Source of the DNA: Streptomyces sp. V2I9
GTDB lineage: Bacteria > Actinomycetota > Actinomycetes > Streptomycetales > Streptomycetaceae
NCBI RefSeq assembly: GCF_030817475.1
Contig: NZ_JAUSZJ010000002.1
Coordinates: forward strand, 6,648,626-6,712,625
Direction: 5' to 3'
Length of the DNA: 64,000 nt
Of the stretch, positions 45,779 to 54,111 are shown piece by piece. The first letter of the stretch is position 1. Each line of letters starts with the position of its first letter. The notes beneath the pieces are model-generated. The model was given only the letters and a program-made list of their open reading frames with translations, was not told the origin of the DNA and did not search any database. The translations under genes were made by a program, and so were the position numbers.

Positions 45779-47950
45779 TCACCCCTCCCGCCGGGCCCGC
45801 CACAGCAGCCAGATGAAGTACGGAGCGCCGATCACGGCCGTCAGCAGCCCGACCGGGATCTGCGCCGGGGCGATGACCGTTCGGCCCACCGCGTCGGACA
45901 CGACCACCAGCAGCGCGCCGAGCAGCGCGCTCACCGGAATCACCCGCACATGGCTCCGGCCCACCAGAGCACGTGCCGCGTGCGGGGCGACGAGACCGAC
46001 GAACCCGATCACGCCGACCGCCGCGACCGCCCCCGCCGTCAGGAGGACCGCCAGGCTCAGCAGCGCCAGGCGGGTGGCCCCGACCCGGAGGCCGAGCAGG
46101 GCGGGCGTCTCGTCGTCCAGCCCGATCAGGTCCAGTTCACGGCGCATCACCACCAGGACCGGCAGCGCGAGCGCGAGACCCACCAGGACCGGGACCAGCT
46201 CGGGGAACGTCCGCCCGTACGTCGAGCCGCCCAGCCAGGCCAGCGCCTTCGTCGCGTTGTACGGGTCGGTGAGCACGATCAGCAGACTCACGAAGCCGGC
46301 CGCACCCGACTGCACCCCGATGCCGATCAGCACCAGGCGGTTCTGCTCCAGCCCGCGGCGCGCGGCGAGCCCGAACACCAGGGCGGCGGCGGCGGCCGCC
46401 CCGGCCAGCGCGGAGCCGCCGATCAGCCAGAAGCTCGCCAGCGGTACGACGGTGAGCACGGCCACCGCCCCCACACCGGCCCCGCTGACCACGCCGAGGA
46501 CGCCCGGCTCCGCGAGCGGGTTGCGGGACACCGCCTGGACGACGGCGCCCGCCACCGCCAGGGCCGCACCGGCCAGCAGAGCCGCCGCGACACGGGGGAC
46601 CCGCGTGTCGAGGACGTACGTCACGAACTGCCCGGACCGGCCCGCGAGCCAGTTGCCCACATCGCCCAGCAGCAGCGTCGCGTCACCGATGAGCGTCGCC
46701 GCCACCACCGTGCCGAGCAACGCCACGACCGTCACCGCCAGCGTCAGGACGAAAGCGCGGCGGCTGCGCAGCCGGGCGAACGCCGTCGATCCGCTGTCCG
46801 TGCCCACGTCGCGCGACCGGTGGGCCAGGACGATCAGGACGAGCGCGCCGAAGCAGGTCGTGACGATCCCGGTCGGCACCTCGGCCCCCGCCTGCGCCCC
46901 GAACACCCCGCGCAGCAGCACGTCCGCGCCGAGCACCACGAGCACCCCCGCCAGCGCCGAGGCGGGGATGAACGCGCGGTGCCGCACCAGGCCCGGAATC
47001 CATGTGCCGAGCAGCCGCACCACGGCGGGTGCGCACAGGCCGACGAAGCCGACCGGTCCCGCTACCGCCACGGACACCGCCGCCAGCAGCACCGCGAGGA
47101 CGACCGCGATGCTGCGTGTCAGCCGGGGGTTCACCCCCACGACCGCGGCGCCGTCGTCGCCGAGCGCGAGGATGTCCAGCCGCCTGCCCAGCAGCATCAG
47201 TCCGGCGAACGCCACGAGCGCGACCGGGGCGAGCCGGTCGATGGACTGCATGCCGATCTGGGCGAGCGAACCGTTGCCCCACGCGAACAGCCCGGTCGTC
47301 TGCTGGGAGCGCAGCAACAGGAGCATCCCGCTCAGTCCGGTCAGGGCGAGGGTGAGCGCGGAACCCGCCAGCACCAGCCGGATCGGTCCGGCGCCCGCGC
47401 GGGACAGGCCGAGGACGACTGCCGCCGCCAGCAGCCCGCCGAGGAACGCCGTGGCCCCGGCCGGCAGAGCCGGCAGCGAAATGCCGAACGCGGCGACGGT
47501 GACCACCGCGAGATACGCGCCCGCGTTCACGGCGAGCGTGTCGGGCGAGGCCAGCATGTTGCGGGACACCGACTGGAGGGCGGCGCCCGCCGCACCGAGC
47601 GCGGAACCGACGAGGAGCCCGGCGGCGAGCCGGGGCAGCCGGGAGTCCAGGACCACGGCGGCCGTCTGCTCGTCCGCGCTCCGGTCGGCGGCGGAACCGG
47701 TGGCCAGCTGCCAGAGCGTGTGCAGGTCGACGGCGGCGGTGCCCTGGCCCAGGTGGACGACGGTGAGCGCCACCAGCGCGGCGAGCATCGAGAGCGCGAG
47801 GACGAGCATGAGGCCGCGGCGGGCGGACGCGACCGGAAGAGCGCCCCCGGCGGGGCCGGCCTGCCCCGGAGCCGCGCCCCCGGCAGGACCGGCCGCGCCC
47901 GCCACCGGCTCCACGGGCGCGGGCGCGGTGGTTGTGGTGCGTGTGCTCAT
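45779..47950 (-). CDS. Fused double FecCD-type siderophore ABC permease, 723 aa
   Basis: ATG 47950 lies two bases after the binding-protein stop. Two complete FecCD permease units are joined in one chain (about 40-390 and 400-723), each with the family signatures: R(L/V)PR..A..LVG..L..AG....VSRN(M/P)LA.P and GP(V)GFVGL.AP..(V/A)R..LG. FhuB of E. coli has the same fused layout. The protein forms the membrane channel for a ferric siderophore and needs the ATPase encoded at 48936. The transport unit lies behind a DtxR-type box, so iron limitation should induce it. Confidence 0.95.
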   Translation of the reverse strand: MSTRTTTTAPAPVEPVAGAAGPAGGAAPGQAGPAGGALPVASARRGLMLVLALSMLAALVALTVVHLGQGTAAVDLHTLWQLATGSAADRSADEQTAAVVLDSRLPRLAAGLLVGSALGAAGAALQSVSRNMLASPDTLAVNAGAYLAVVTVAAFGISLPALPAGATAFLGGLLAAAVVLGLSRAGAGPIRLVLAGSALTLALTGLSGMLLLLRSQQTTGLFAWGNGSLAQIGMQSIDRLAPVALVAFAGLMLLGRRLDILALGDDGAAVVGVNPRLTRSIAVVLAVLLAAVSVAVAGPVGFVGLCAPAVVRLLGTWIPGLVRHRAFIPASALAGVLVVLGADVLLRGVFGAQAGAEVPTGIVTTCFGALVLIVLAHRSRDVGTDSGSTAFARLRSRRAFVLTLAVTVVALLGTVVAATLIGDATLLLGDVGNWLAGRSGQFVTYVLDTRVPRVAAALLAGAALAVAGAVVQAVSRNPLAEPGVLGVVSGAGVGAVAVLTVVPLASFWLIGGSALAGAAAAAALVFGLAARRGLEQNRLVLIGIGVQSGAAGFVSLLIVLTDPYNATKALAWLGGSTYGRTFPELVPVLVGLALALPVLVVMRRELDLIGLDDETPALLGLRVGATRLALLSLAVLLTAGAVAAVGVIGFVGLVAPHAARALVGRSHVRVIPVSALLGALLVVVSDAVGRTVIAPAQIPVGLLTAVIGAPYFIWLLWRARREG

Positions 47951-47952
47951 CG

Positions 47953-48927
47953 TCAGGCGGTCAGCGCGCCGACGAGGGCGTCGATGTACGCGCGCATCGA
48001 CGCGGGGCCGCCGAACATCCAGATGCCGTCGGGCAGCCGGTGGACCTCGTCGTTCTTGACGAACGGGAGGGACTTCCACACCGCGTTGTCCTTGAGGCCG
48101 TCGGCGAACGGGTCGCCGCCGTCGGAGTCGTTGGCGATGTAGGCGAACTGGGCGTCACCGATCTTCGTGAGCCCTTCGACGTCGGTCGCGGCGAGGCCGT
48201 ACGCCTTGTCGCCCTTCAGCTTCCAGGGGTCGACGAGGCCCAGTTCGGTGTTGATGTCGGAGAGCAGCGACCCCTTGACGAACGGGCGGACCGAGACCTG
48301 GTTGCCCTCCTGCCACCCGTCGGCGAAGGCGACCTTCTCGCCGTCGAGTCCGGCGTCCGCCAGCTTCTTCCTCCCGTCGGCGACCGCCGTGCGGAAGGAG
48401 CCGATCTCGGACTTCGCCCGGTCCTCGGTGCCGGTGGCCTCGGCGATGAGATCGACCGTGTCGATCATCTGGTCGATCTGCCGGCTCGCGTCGGCCGAAC
48501 GCACCACGGCGACCGGGGCGGCCTTGGACAGCTGCTCGACGGCGGATTCGGACAGGTCGGTGGTGGCGATGATGAGGTCGGGCTCGAGGCCCGCGACGGT
48601 GGCGACGCTGGGCTCGCCGCGGGTGCCTATGTCCTTGACGCCCTTGGTGAGCGGGGCCGCCTTGTCGTAGGCGGTGTATCCCTTGACGTCGGCCACGCCG
48701 ACCGGCTGGACGCCGAGGGTGACCAGCGTCTCGACGACGTTCCACTCGGTACCGACGACCCGCTCGGCCGGACCGTCCAGCGTGATCTTCTTGCCGCGGG
48801 CGTCGGTGAACGTCACCGCGCCGTCTCCGGCGGACTCCTTCTTCGGCGCCTCGGTGGTGCCGCAGGCCGTGAGGGCGAGGGCGGCCGCGGCGGCGAGGAC
48901 GGGCCACGTCAGGTGGTGGTTCTTCAT
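47953..48927 (-). CDS. Iron-siderophore-binding lipoprotein, 324 aa
   Basis: The signal peptide ends in a lipobox (ALTAC, Cys22). The mature part has the two-lobed FecB/BtuF fold: GPAERVVGTEWNVVETLVTL near the start, EPDLIIATTDLS in the middle, a long helix, and a C-terminal lobe ending DALVGALTA. It captures a ferric siderophore outside the membrane and passes it to the double permease encoded two bases downstream. Gene order ATPase, binding protein, permease on the minus strand makes one transcript from the DtxR box. Confidence 0.94.
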   Translation of the reverse strand: MKNHHLTWPVLAAAAALALTACGTTEAPKKESAGDGAVTFTDARGKKITLDGPAERVVGTEWNVVETLVTLGVQPVGVADVKGYTAYDKAAPLTKGVKDIGTRGEPSVATVAGLEPDLIIATTDLSESAVEQLSKAAPVAVVRSADASRQIDQMIDTVDLIAEATGTEDRAKSEIGSFRTAVADGRKKLADAGLDGEKVAFADGWQEGNQVSVRPFVKGSLLSDINTELGLVDPWKLKGDKAYGLAATDVEGLTKIGDAQFAYIANDSDGGDPFADGLKDNAVWKSLPFVKNDEVHRLPDGIWMFGGPASMRAYIDALVGALTA

Positions 48928-48935
48928 GGGGGTGT

Positions 48936-49886
48936 TCAGGCCCTTTCGGAGCGCAGGTGGTGGCGGCCGACCGCGCGGGTGCGCGGGACGCCGGTGGAGG
49001 AGTCGGTTTCGACGTCGATACGGATGCCGTACGCGTCGCTCAGCCGCTCGGGGGCGTAGACCTCGGCGGGTGTGCCGGCGGCGACGACCCGCCCGGAGGA
49101 GAGGAGGACGACCTGGTCGGCCACGGCGGCGGCCTGGTCCAGGTCGTGCAGCACGACCCCGACGGTGACGCCGTGGGTGTCCGCGAGGTCGCGGACCAGA
49201 TCGAGGATCTCCACCTGGTAGCGCAGGTCGAGATAGGTGGTGGGCTCGTCGAGGAGGAGGACGTCGGTGTCCTGGGCCAGACAGCAGGCGAACCAGACGC
49301 GCTGCAACTGCCCGCCGGACAGGCTCTCCACCCCGCGGTCCGCGAAGTCGGTGAGGTGGGTGACGGCCAGCGCGTGCTCGACCATCCGTGCGCCGTCCGG
49401 GTCGTTGCCCCGGAGCCGTCCCCGGTAGGGGTGGCGGCCGAATCCGACCACGTCGCGCACGCTGAGGCCGGCCGGTGCGTTCCGGCTCTGCGCGAGCAGG
49501 GTGACGCGGCGGGCGAAGTCGGAACGAGACAGGGCGAGGGCGTCCACGTCGGGGGCGTCCCCTCCACCCGGCACGGTCACCCTGCCGGTACGGGCCTTGT
49601 GCAGGCGGGCGACGGCCCGCAACAGGGTGGACTTCCCGCTGCCGTTCGGGCCGATGAGCGCGGTGACCCGCCCGCGCGGGAGCCGCAGGTCGGCCGCGTG
49701 CACGACGTCGGTACGGTCGTACGCGATCGTCATGCCGCGGGCGTCGAGGCCCGCGACGGGTCCTGGAACCGCACCGGATGGGGCCTGTCCGGGGCAGGCA
49801 TCAGAGGACAGGGTGGTGGCACCGGCGGCGGACTCCGGGCGGCCGCGCGATGACGGGTCTTCTCGGGCGAGAGCAGGAACGATCAC
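48936..49886 (-). CDS. Siderophore ABC transporter ATPase (FepC/FhuC type), 316 aa
   Basis: Walker A GPNGSGKSTLLRAV, signature LSGGQLQRVW, Walker B VLLLDEPTTYLDLRYQ and the switch His in VLHDLDQA are all present. The first 45 residues are low-complexity and the family normally starts near LDARGMTIAYD, so translation may begin downstream of GTG 49886, which is only six bases from the iron operator. It couples ATP hydrolysis to siderophore import through the double permease. The stop is followed after eight bases by the lipoprotein gene. Confidence 0.93.
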   Translation of the reverse strand: MIVPALAREDPSSRGRPESAAGATTLSSDACPGQAPSGAVPGPVAGLDARGMTIAYDRTDVVHAADLRLPRGRVTALIGPNGSGKSTLLRAVARLHKARTGRVTVPGGGDAPDVDALALSRSDFARRVTLLAQSRNAPAGLSVRDVVGFGRHPYRGRLRGNDPDGARMVEHALAVTHLTDFADRGVESLSGGQLQRVWFACCLAQDTDVLLLDEPTTYLDLRYQVEILDLVRDLADTHGVTVGVVLHDLDQAAAVADQVVLLSSGRVVAAGTPAEVYAPERLSDAYGIRIDVETDSSTGVPRTRAVGRHHLRSERA

Positions 49887-49892
49887 GAGAAG

Positions 49893-49911
49893 CGAGGTTA
49901 GCCTAACCTAA
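49893..49911 (-). promoter_or_regulatory. DtxR/IdeR iron box
   Basis: Read on the minus strand the site is TTAGGTTAGGCTAACCTCG, differing from the canonical TTAGGTTAGGCTAACCTAA at two terminal bases. It lies directly upstream of the siderophore ABC operon and probably overlaps its promoter. Under iron sufficiency a DtxR-family repressor (DmdR/IdeR) would silence the operon. Confidence 0.93.
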
Positions 49912-50314
49912 ATTATGGAGGTCAAGGGGAAATCGGAATCGTGTCCTCCGTGTAATCCTTCGGGCGTGCTTCCCGGCCGCTCCGCCTGACGGCTCCCGGG
50001 TGTCGTCGGGGGGTCCGCAGGGTGTCGATGCGGTGTGCGGGCCCCTGAACGGCGGCATTTTCCGGCCGAAGCGACAGCGGGCCGCCTGTCGCCGCCATTG
50101 CGTCGGTGCAGGTCAGCCGGTTGTTTTGGATTGAACCGTCGAAGTCCGTCCATATGCTGGACGGCCGGTGCGGGGTCCCTGAGCTGCCCGCATGACCATT
50201 CGGTCGGTTCGAACGTAGATCTGCGGCCAGAAGCCAGCCGTCGATGTGCGCCTACTTTCCGCATGCGTAAGACTCCTGACCGCAATCACGCACCCGACGA
50301 AGGAGTCTTCACTC
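49912..50314. promoter_or_regulatory. Divergent control region between iron operon and SSI gene
   Basis: About 400 bases without a supported gene. It carries the left end of the iron box and, at the right end, AAGGAG (50300-50305) for the inhibitor gene. Short open frames here lack codon bias. Promoter elements for the inhibitor gene could not be fixed. Confidence 0.5.
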
Positions 50315-50758
50315 ATGCGACGCAACCTGCATGCCATCCTCGCAACCTTCACGGCGAGCACGCTTCTGGTGGGCGGCCTCGCCGCCGCCACCGCGCAGGC
50401 GGCACCCGCGAAGGAGAAGAGCCTCTACGCGCCCTCCGCGCTCGTCCTCGGTGTCGCCCGCGGCGAGGATCCGCTGACCGCGACCGTCGAGCGGGCCGTG
50501 ACGCTCAGCTGCGCCCCCACCGCCGAGGGGACGCACCCCGATCCCGCTGCCGCGTGCGAGGAGCTGGCCGAGGTCCGGGGGGAGTTCTCCGAGCTGACCG
50601 CGGGTCCGTCGAACCGGACCTGTACCCGTCAGTGGGACCCGGTCGTCGTGACCGCCCACGGTGTCTGGCAGGGTGAGCCGGTCCAGTTCAGCACCACGTA
50701 CGGCAACGCCTGCGAGATGGCGGGCGGCACCGGTGGCAACGCCGTCTTCGCCTTCTGA
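50315..50758 (+). CDS. Streptomyces subtilisin inhibitor (SSI) family protein, 147 aa
   Basis: ATG 50315 has AAGGAG about nine bases upstream. A signal peptide (MRRNLHAILATFTASTLLVG and on) ends near Ala30. The mature domain has the SSI signatures: LYAPSALVLGVARGE, four cysteines (66, 81, 103, 133) for two disulfides, WDPVVVTAHGVWQG and the terminal NAVFAF. Aligning Cys103-Thr-Arg-Gln with the Cys-Pro-Met-Val reactive site of classical SSI puts Arg105 at P1, predicting trypsin-like specificity rather than subtilisin-like. Such inhibitors are abundant extracellular proteins controlling endogenous proteases and aerial growth. The gene stands alone and is followed by a hairpin. Confidence 0.95.
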   Translation: MRRNLHAILATFTASTLLVGGLAAATAQAAPAKEKSLYAPSALVLGVARGEDPLTATVERAVTLSCAPTAEGTHPDPAAACEELAEVRGEFSELTAGPSNRTCTRQWDPVVVTAHGVWQGEPVQFSTTYGNACEMAGGTGGNAVFAF

Positions 50759-50784
50759 CCTGCTCCGATCCACGCCGCCCGGTC

Positions 50785-50805
50785 CCGGCCGAGCCGCTCG
50801 GCCGG
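50785..50805 (+). terminator. Hairpin after SSI gene
   Basis: CCGGCCGAG and CTCGGCCGG form a nine-base perfect stem with a three-base loop, 27 bases after the inhibitor stop. Confidence 0.7.
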
Positions 50806-50898
50806 CGGCACGGCGATGACGAGGGCCGGGGCCGGTGGACTGCGCGCCGCACGGGGCCGGGCGGTCGCGTGGTCGCGGGCCGAAGGTCCGGTGCGAGG

Positions 50899-52053
50899 TC
50901 AGCGCACCGGGTCGAGGAGGACGTCGAACGCGGCGGGCAGCCTCTTCCACCCCTCCCGGCCCGATCCGTACTCCTCGTCCGTGAGCAGGCAGGAGTCCAG
51001 CAGGGCGGTCAGGCCGTGGCGGTCGAGGCCGGGGGAGACGAACACCAGGTGCTGGCAGCGGTCGCCGTGCTCGGGATGCCGGTCCAGCGCGGCGGCCGCC
51101 CTCCGGTACGGCGGCGCCAAGGACCGGGCGGCGTCGGGCAGCGAGGCGAGCCAGGGGCCGGTGTTCTCCACGCCGAGCGCGCCGCCCGCCGCGTCCCGGG
51201 AGAGCAGGGTGTCGGGCCGGTCCGCCGGCCAGAACCGTCCCCGGCTGCGGGTCGCGGCGCAGCTCAGCTCCCCCGGCGCGTCGAAAAGACGGCCGGGGTG
51301 GAACGGCCGGTGCCGCCGCCGGACGAGCGTGCCCACCCCGGCCTCTTCCGCCTCCTGCGGAAGCAGTGCGCAGGCGGGGTGCTGGGCGGCCGCAGCCGCC
51401 TCCACATCGAACCCGGCGAACGCGAGACGGGACAACTCGCCAGAGTCCGACGTGAGCTGACGGGCAGTCGGATTCAACTGCCGGATGAGCGCGTGGTCCT
51501 CGTCGTCGGCCGCCGGGTTCGGCGCCACGGCGAGCACGGGTGCGTACTCCATCTGCCGGGCCCAGGTGTCGCCGACGGTCCGCCGGTCGGCGGGTGCCGC
51601 CGCGAGCCCCGCCTCGGCCAGGTCGTCGCCGTTGGCGAGGCAGGGCAGGACGAGCGTGGGGTCGACCGCCGTGAACACATTGGTCACCTCGGCGGCGTCG
51701 CTGTGCGCGGCGATCACCTCGGCCATGGACTTCGGCTCGACGGAGTCCCACAGTTCCAGGACGGCGAGGCGGGTCGTTCCGTCCCCCGCCAGCCGTTCGA
51801 GTTCGGGGACGAGGTCCTCGCGCAGCGCGCAGCAGGCGCAGTCGTTCACGAGCGGCGTTTCGCCCGCGGCCGGCGCGCCCCCGGCGTCGCGCAGGGAGCG
51901 GCGGACCGTGCCTCCGGCGGCTGTCGACAGGTCGTGGTGCAGGGCGGCGCTGTGCGGCACGACCCGCAGCAGCCCCTCCACCACCTCGTGGCGCACCTCG
52001 GCGTGCAGGCCGCAGACGATGACGACGGGCAGCTTCGCACGGTGCCCGCTCAC
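50899..52053 (-). CDS. COG0523-like zinc-homeostasis protein with degenerate P-loop, 384 aa
   Basis: The conserved metal motif C72-A-C74-C75 sits in LVNDCACCALREDL, as in COG0523 metallochaperones, and the flanking LAVLELWDSVEPKSMAEV resembles their switch region. The N-terminal strand, however, reads VVIVCGLHAEVRHEV instead of GxxGxGKT, so a functional Walker A is missing. GTG 52053 overlaps the rpmE2 stop by four bases, and both follow a Zur-type box. COG0523 proteins in zinc regulons are thought to deliver zinc to key enzymes during starvation. Without a P-loop this one may only bind metal; that is inference. Confidence 0.85.
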   Translation of the reverse strand: MSGHRAKLPVVIVCGLHAEVRHEVVEGLLRVVPHSAALHHDLSTAAGGTVRRSLRDAGGAPAAGETPLVNDCACCALREDLVPELERLAGDGTTRLAVLELWDSVEPKSMAEVIAAHSDAAEVTNVFTAVDPTLVLPCLANGDDLAEAGLAAAPADRRTVGDTWARQMEYAPVLAVAPNPAADDEDHALIRQLNPTARQLTSDSGELSRLAFAGFDVEAAAAAQHPACALLPQEAEEAGVGTLVRRRHRPFHPGRLFDAPGELSCAATRSRGRFWPADRPDTLLSRDAAGGALGVENTGPWLASLPDAARSLAPPYRRAAAALDRHPEHGDRCQHLVFVSPGLDRHGLTALLDSCLLTDEEYGSGREGWKRLPAAFDVLLDPVR

Positions 52054-52304
52054 CGGGCCTCCCCGCGTCCGTAGCGGCGCTCGAACCGCTCGACGCGTCC
52101 GGCGGTGTCCAGGACGCGGGCGGTGCCCGTGTGGAAGGGGTGGCTCGCGGAGGAGATCTCCACGTCGACCACCGGGTAGGTGGTGCCGTCCTCCCGCGTG
52201 ACCGTGCGGTCGCTGGTCATGGTCGAGCGAGTCAGGAACGCGAAGTCGGCGGTGTTGTCGCGGAAGACGGCAGGGCGGTGGGCGGGGTGGATTCCCGGCT
52301 TCAT
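52050..52304 (-). CDS. rpmE2: Ribosomal protein L31 type B (zinc-independent), 84 aa
   Basis: ATG 52304 (MKPGIHPAHRPAVFRD) starts a type B L31: it lacks the CxxC zinc ligands of the housekeeping paralogue and has the typical DVEISSASHPFHTGTARVLDTAGRVERFERRYG ending (quoted in parts: SHPFHTG, GRVERFERRYG). In actinobacteria such zinc-free copies are produced under zinc limitation so that zinc in L31 can be released. It lies 61 bases after rpmG and overlaps the COG0523-like gene by four bases, forming a zinc-starvation operon. Confidence 0.95.
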   Translation of the reverse strand: MKPGIHPAHRPAVFRDNTADFAFLTRSTMTSDRTVTREDGTTYPVVDVEISSASHPFHTGTARVLDTAGRVERFERRYGRGEAR

Positions 52305-52365
52305 GGCGATGTCCTCGGGGCGGGGTGAGGGGGCGTACGGCAGGGCTGGGAGCGACGGTGCGGGA

Positions 52366-52530
52366 TCAGCGCTCCTCGCGGAAGGCGCCATGGTGGCGGG
52401 CGATCGGGTCGAACGTGTGCGGCACCGTCCGATCGGGGTCGTTCCGCCGGTTCTTGCGGGTGACGTAGGTGTGGCCGGTTCCTGCCGTGGAGCGGAGCTT
52501 GATGACGGGGCGTGCTTCGGTGCGAGCCAC
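52366..52530 (-). CDS. rpmG: Ribosomal protein L33 (zinc-independent form), 54 aa
   Basis: GTG 52530 to TGA 52366 encodes MARTEARPVIKLRSTAGTG followed by HTYVTRKNRRNDPDR and a terminal HHGAFREER, a clear L33. It lacks the four zinc-binding cysteines of the housekeeping form. A second in-frame GTG at 52539 is possible but the family start supports 52530. A TATAGT -10 element (52543-52538 on the minus strand) ends eight bases before the GTG and no ribosome-binding site is present, so the mRNA is probably leaderless. The Zur box sits just upstream of the -10. Confidence 0.93.
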   Translation of the reverse strand: MARTEARPVIKLRSTAGTGHTYVTRKNRRNDPDRTVPHTFDPIARHHGAFREER

Positions 52531-52537
52531 GGACGCC

Positions 52538-52564
52538 ACTATATGGAAATGGTTACCATGTTCA
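52538..52564 (-). promoter_or_regulatory. Zur-type operator and -10 element of rpmG-rpmE2 operon
   Basis: At 52544-52564 the half-sites TGGAAATGGT and ACCATGTTCA flank a single central base and are near-perfect reverse complements, matching the AAATGxTxxxCAT layout of Zur boxes. TATAGT (minus strand, 52543-52538) directly follows as a -10. Zinc-loaded Zur bound here would block the promoter. The identity of the controlled genes (zinc-free L33/L31, COG0523) supports the assignment. Confidence 0.85.
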
Positions 52565-52641
52565 ATAATGGCACCGTTCCGAAGGGGAGGCCGGCCGATG
52601 GCGTGGCGGGCCTCGCCGCGCCACCAGCCGCCCCGCCGCCC

Positions 52642-53919
52642 TCAGCGGCCCACCGGGTCGGCGTGCGCTCCGTCGCCGGGGGCGACGAGGGCCAGGTGGC
52701 CACCGTCGTCCAGCGGAGTCGGAACGGTCAGCGTCGTGACCGCGGCCGTCCGGTCCGCGTCGAAGACGTGTACCTCTCCGTGGCCTCCCCGGCTCACCGC
52801 GACCAGGCCCGAGCCGGGCGAGGCGGCGACCGCCCGCCGTTGGGCCCCGTCCCACGGTGTCCCGCCGGGCCGGGGCGCTCCGGCCATGGCGGGCAGGGGG
52901 AGCCGTGCGCAGACCTCCGGGCGGGACCCGGCGTCCAGGGGTGCGGTGAGCAGGACGAGTTCGTCGCCGTCCGGGTGGATCCGGGTGTACGCGATATGGC
53001 GAGCGGCCACCGCGAGCCGGAAGACCAGTCCGGGGCCGACCTCCAGCCGCCCCGTCACTCCCGTGTCGAGCTGGTGCCACCAGGCGTCGTTGGACCACTC
53101 CGCCCACCGCCCCGGATCGCCCGAGCCGTCGCGCACGCAGGACCAGAGCATACGCCGCACGGGATCGAGCCGCAGGTAGTGGCCGCGCCCTCCGGAGCGG
53201 CCGTCGGCGGACCAGGGGAGCGGGGTCTCCACCGTGAGGCCGTCGCCCTCCCGCCGTACGCGATGCACTCCCGATCCCGCGGCGGCGAACACTCTTCCGG
53301 TGGTCGGGTCGTGGGCGTCGCCGTGCCCGTCGTCGTCCGGCAGGGCGATCCGGCGGTCGGGGCCGGCCGGAGGGCAGGACGGGGCCGAACGCATCAACTC
53401 GCCGTGCCGGTACGTCAGGAGCTCGCCCGGCTCCCGGTGGCGCAGCATCACGAGTGGCGAGGGGCCGCCGAGGACCGTGACACCCGGCTCGCCGGTCCGT
53501 CCCCGTACGCGCACGGCGACCGCGCCGTCCGGTGCGTCGAGATCGACGGCCGTCAGCAACCCGGTCCACGCCTGCTCGTTACGGCCGAGGCCGGTGGTCA
53601 CCGCGAGGAGCCGTCCTCCCGGAGCGGCCGCCAGATGCTCGGCGGGAACCGCGACCGGCACCCGGCGCCGGACCAACGGGGCTCCCGTGCCGGGCCCGTA
53701 GGGGTCGAGGACCAGCAGTTCGCCCGCCCGGTCGTCCACGCAGGCGACCAGGCCGCCCGGCAGGGCGAGGAAGCCCGCGTGCTCGGAGGGGTGCCGATGG
53801 CGGACCTCCGCCCGCTCCGCTCCGTCCGGGAGGTCCAACAGGCTGATGCGCCCGGCGACATGGTCGGAGACGAGGAGGCGGGGCGGAGGGGCGGGGGTGG
53901 GTTCTGCGGGGTACGGCAT
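52642..53919 (-). CDS. Beta-propeller protein, zinc-locus associated, 425 aa
   Basis: ATG 53919 has AGGAG six bases upstream. The whole protein is built of repeated blades: LLVSDHVAGRISLLDLPDG, GGLVACVDDRAGELLVLDP, TGRVFAAAGSGVHRV, SGLVAVSRGGHGEVHVFDAD and others, about six to seven in all. There is no signal peptide or membrane helix, so it seems cytosolic. It is divergent from the metallophore importer across a Zur-type box, so it should be induced by zinc starvation. A role in binding or processing a metallophore, or as a metallochaperone platform, is possible, but the family gives no reaction. Confidence 0.85.
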   Translation of the reverse strand: MPYPAEPTPAPPPRLLVSDHVAGRISLLDLPDGAERAEVRHRHPSEHAGFLALPGGLVACVDDRAGELLVLDPYGPGTGAPLVRRRVPVAVPAEHLAAAPGGRLLAVTTGLGRNEQAWTGLLTAVDLDAPDGAVAVRVRGRTGEPGVTVLGGPSPLVMLRHREPGELLTYRHGELMRSAPSCPPAGPDRRIALPDDDGHGDAHDPTTGRVFAAAGSGVHRVRREGDGLTVETPLPWSADGRSGGRGHYLRLDPVRRMLWSCVRDGSGDPGRWAEWSNDAWWHQLDTGVTGRLEVGPGLVFRLAVAARHIAYTRIHPDGDELVLLTAPLDAGSRPEVCARLPLPAMAGAPRPGGTPWDGAQRRAVAASPGSGLVAVSRGGHGEVHVFDADRTAAVTTLTVPTPLDDGGHLALVAPGDGAHADPVGR

Positions 53920-53997
53920 GGCGAACTCCTGTGATGGGCGGGGTCGATGGAGCGGTGGTGGCCGCTGGGGTCTCGGCGGCATCTCCACTCGCTTTAT

Positions 53998-54018
53998 TGG
54001 AAATGATAATCATGTGTA
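53998..54018. promoter_or_regulatory. Zur-type operator between beta-propeller gene and metallophore importer
   Basis: The centre AAATGATAATCATGTG is a near-palindrome (ATGAT-A-ATCAT perfect core) with TGG at the left end, closely resembling the box at 52544. It sits in the divergent 192-base gap, so one operator can control both the beta-propeller gene (minus) and the FecBCD-type importer (plus). Confidence 0.83.
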
Positions 54019-54111
54019 GAGTTTTGGCTCGTGGCGGGGGACGCTCCCGGGGCTCCGCCACCGTCGCTGCCGCATGCCCCGGGATCGCACAGGAACGTCG
54101 AGGGACCGCCG

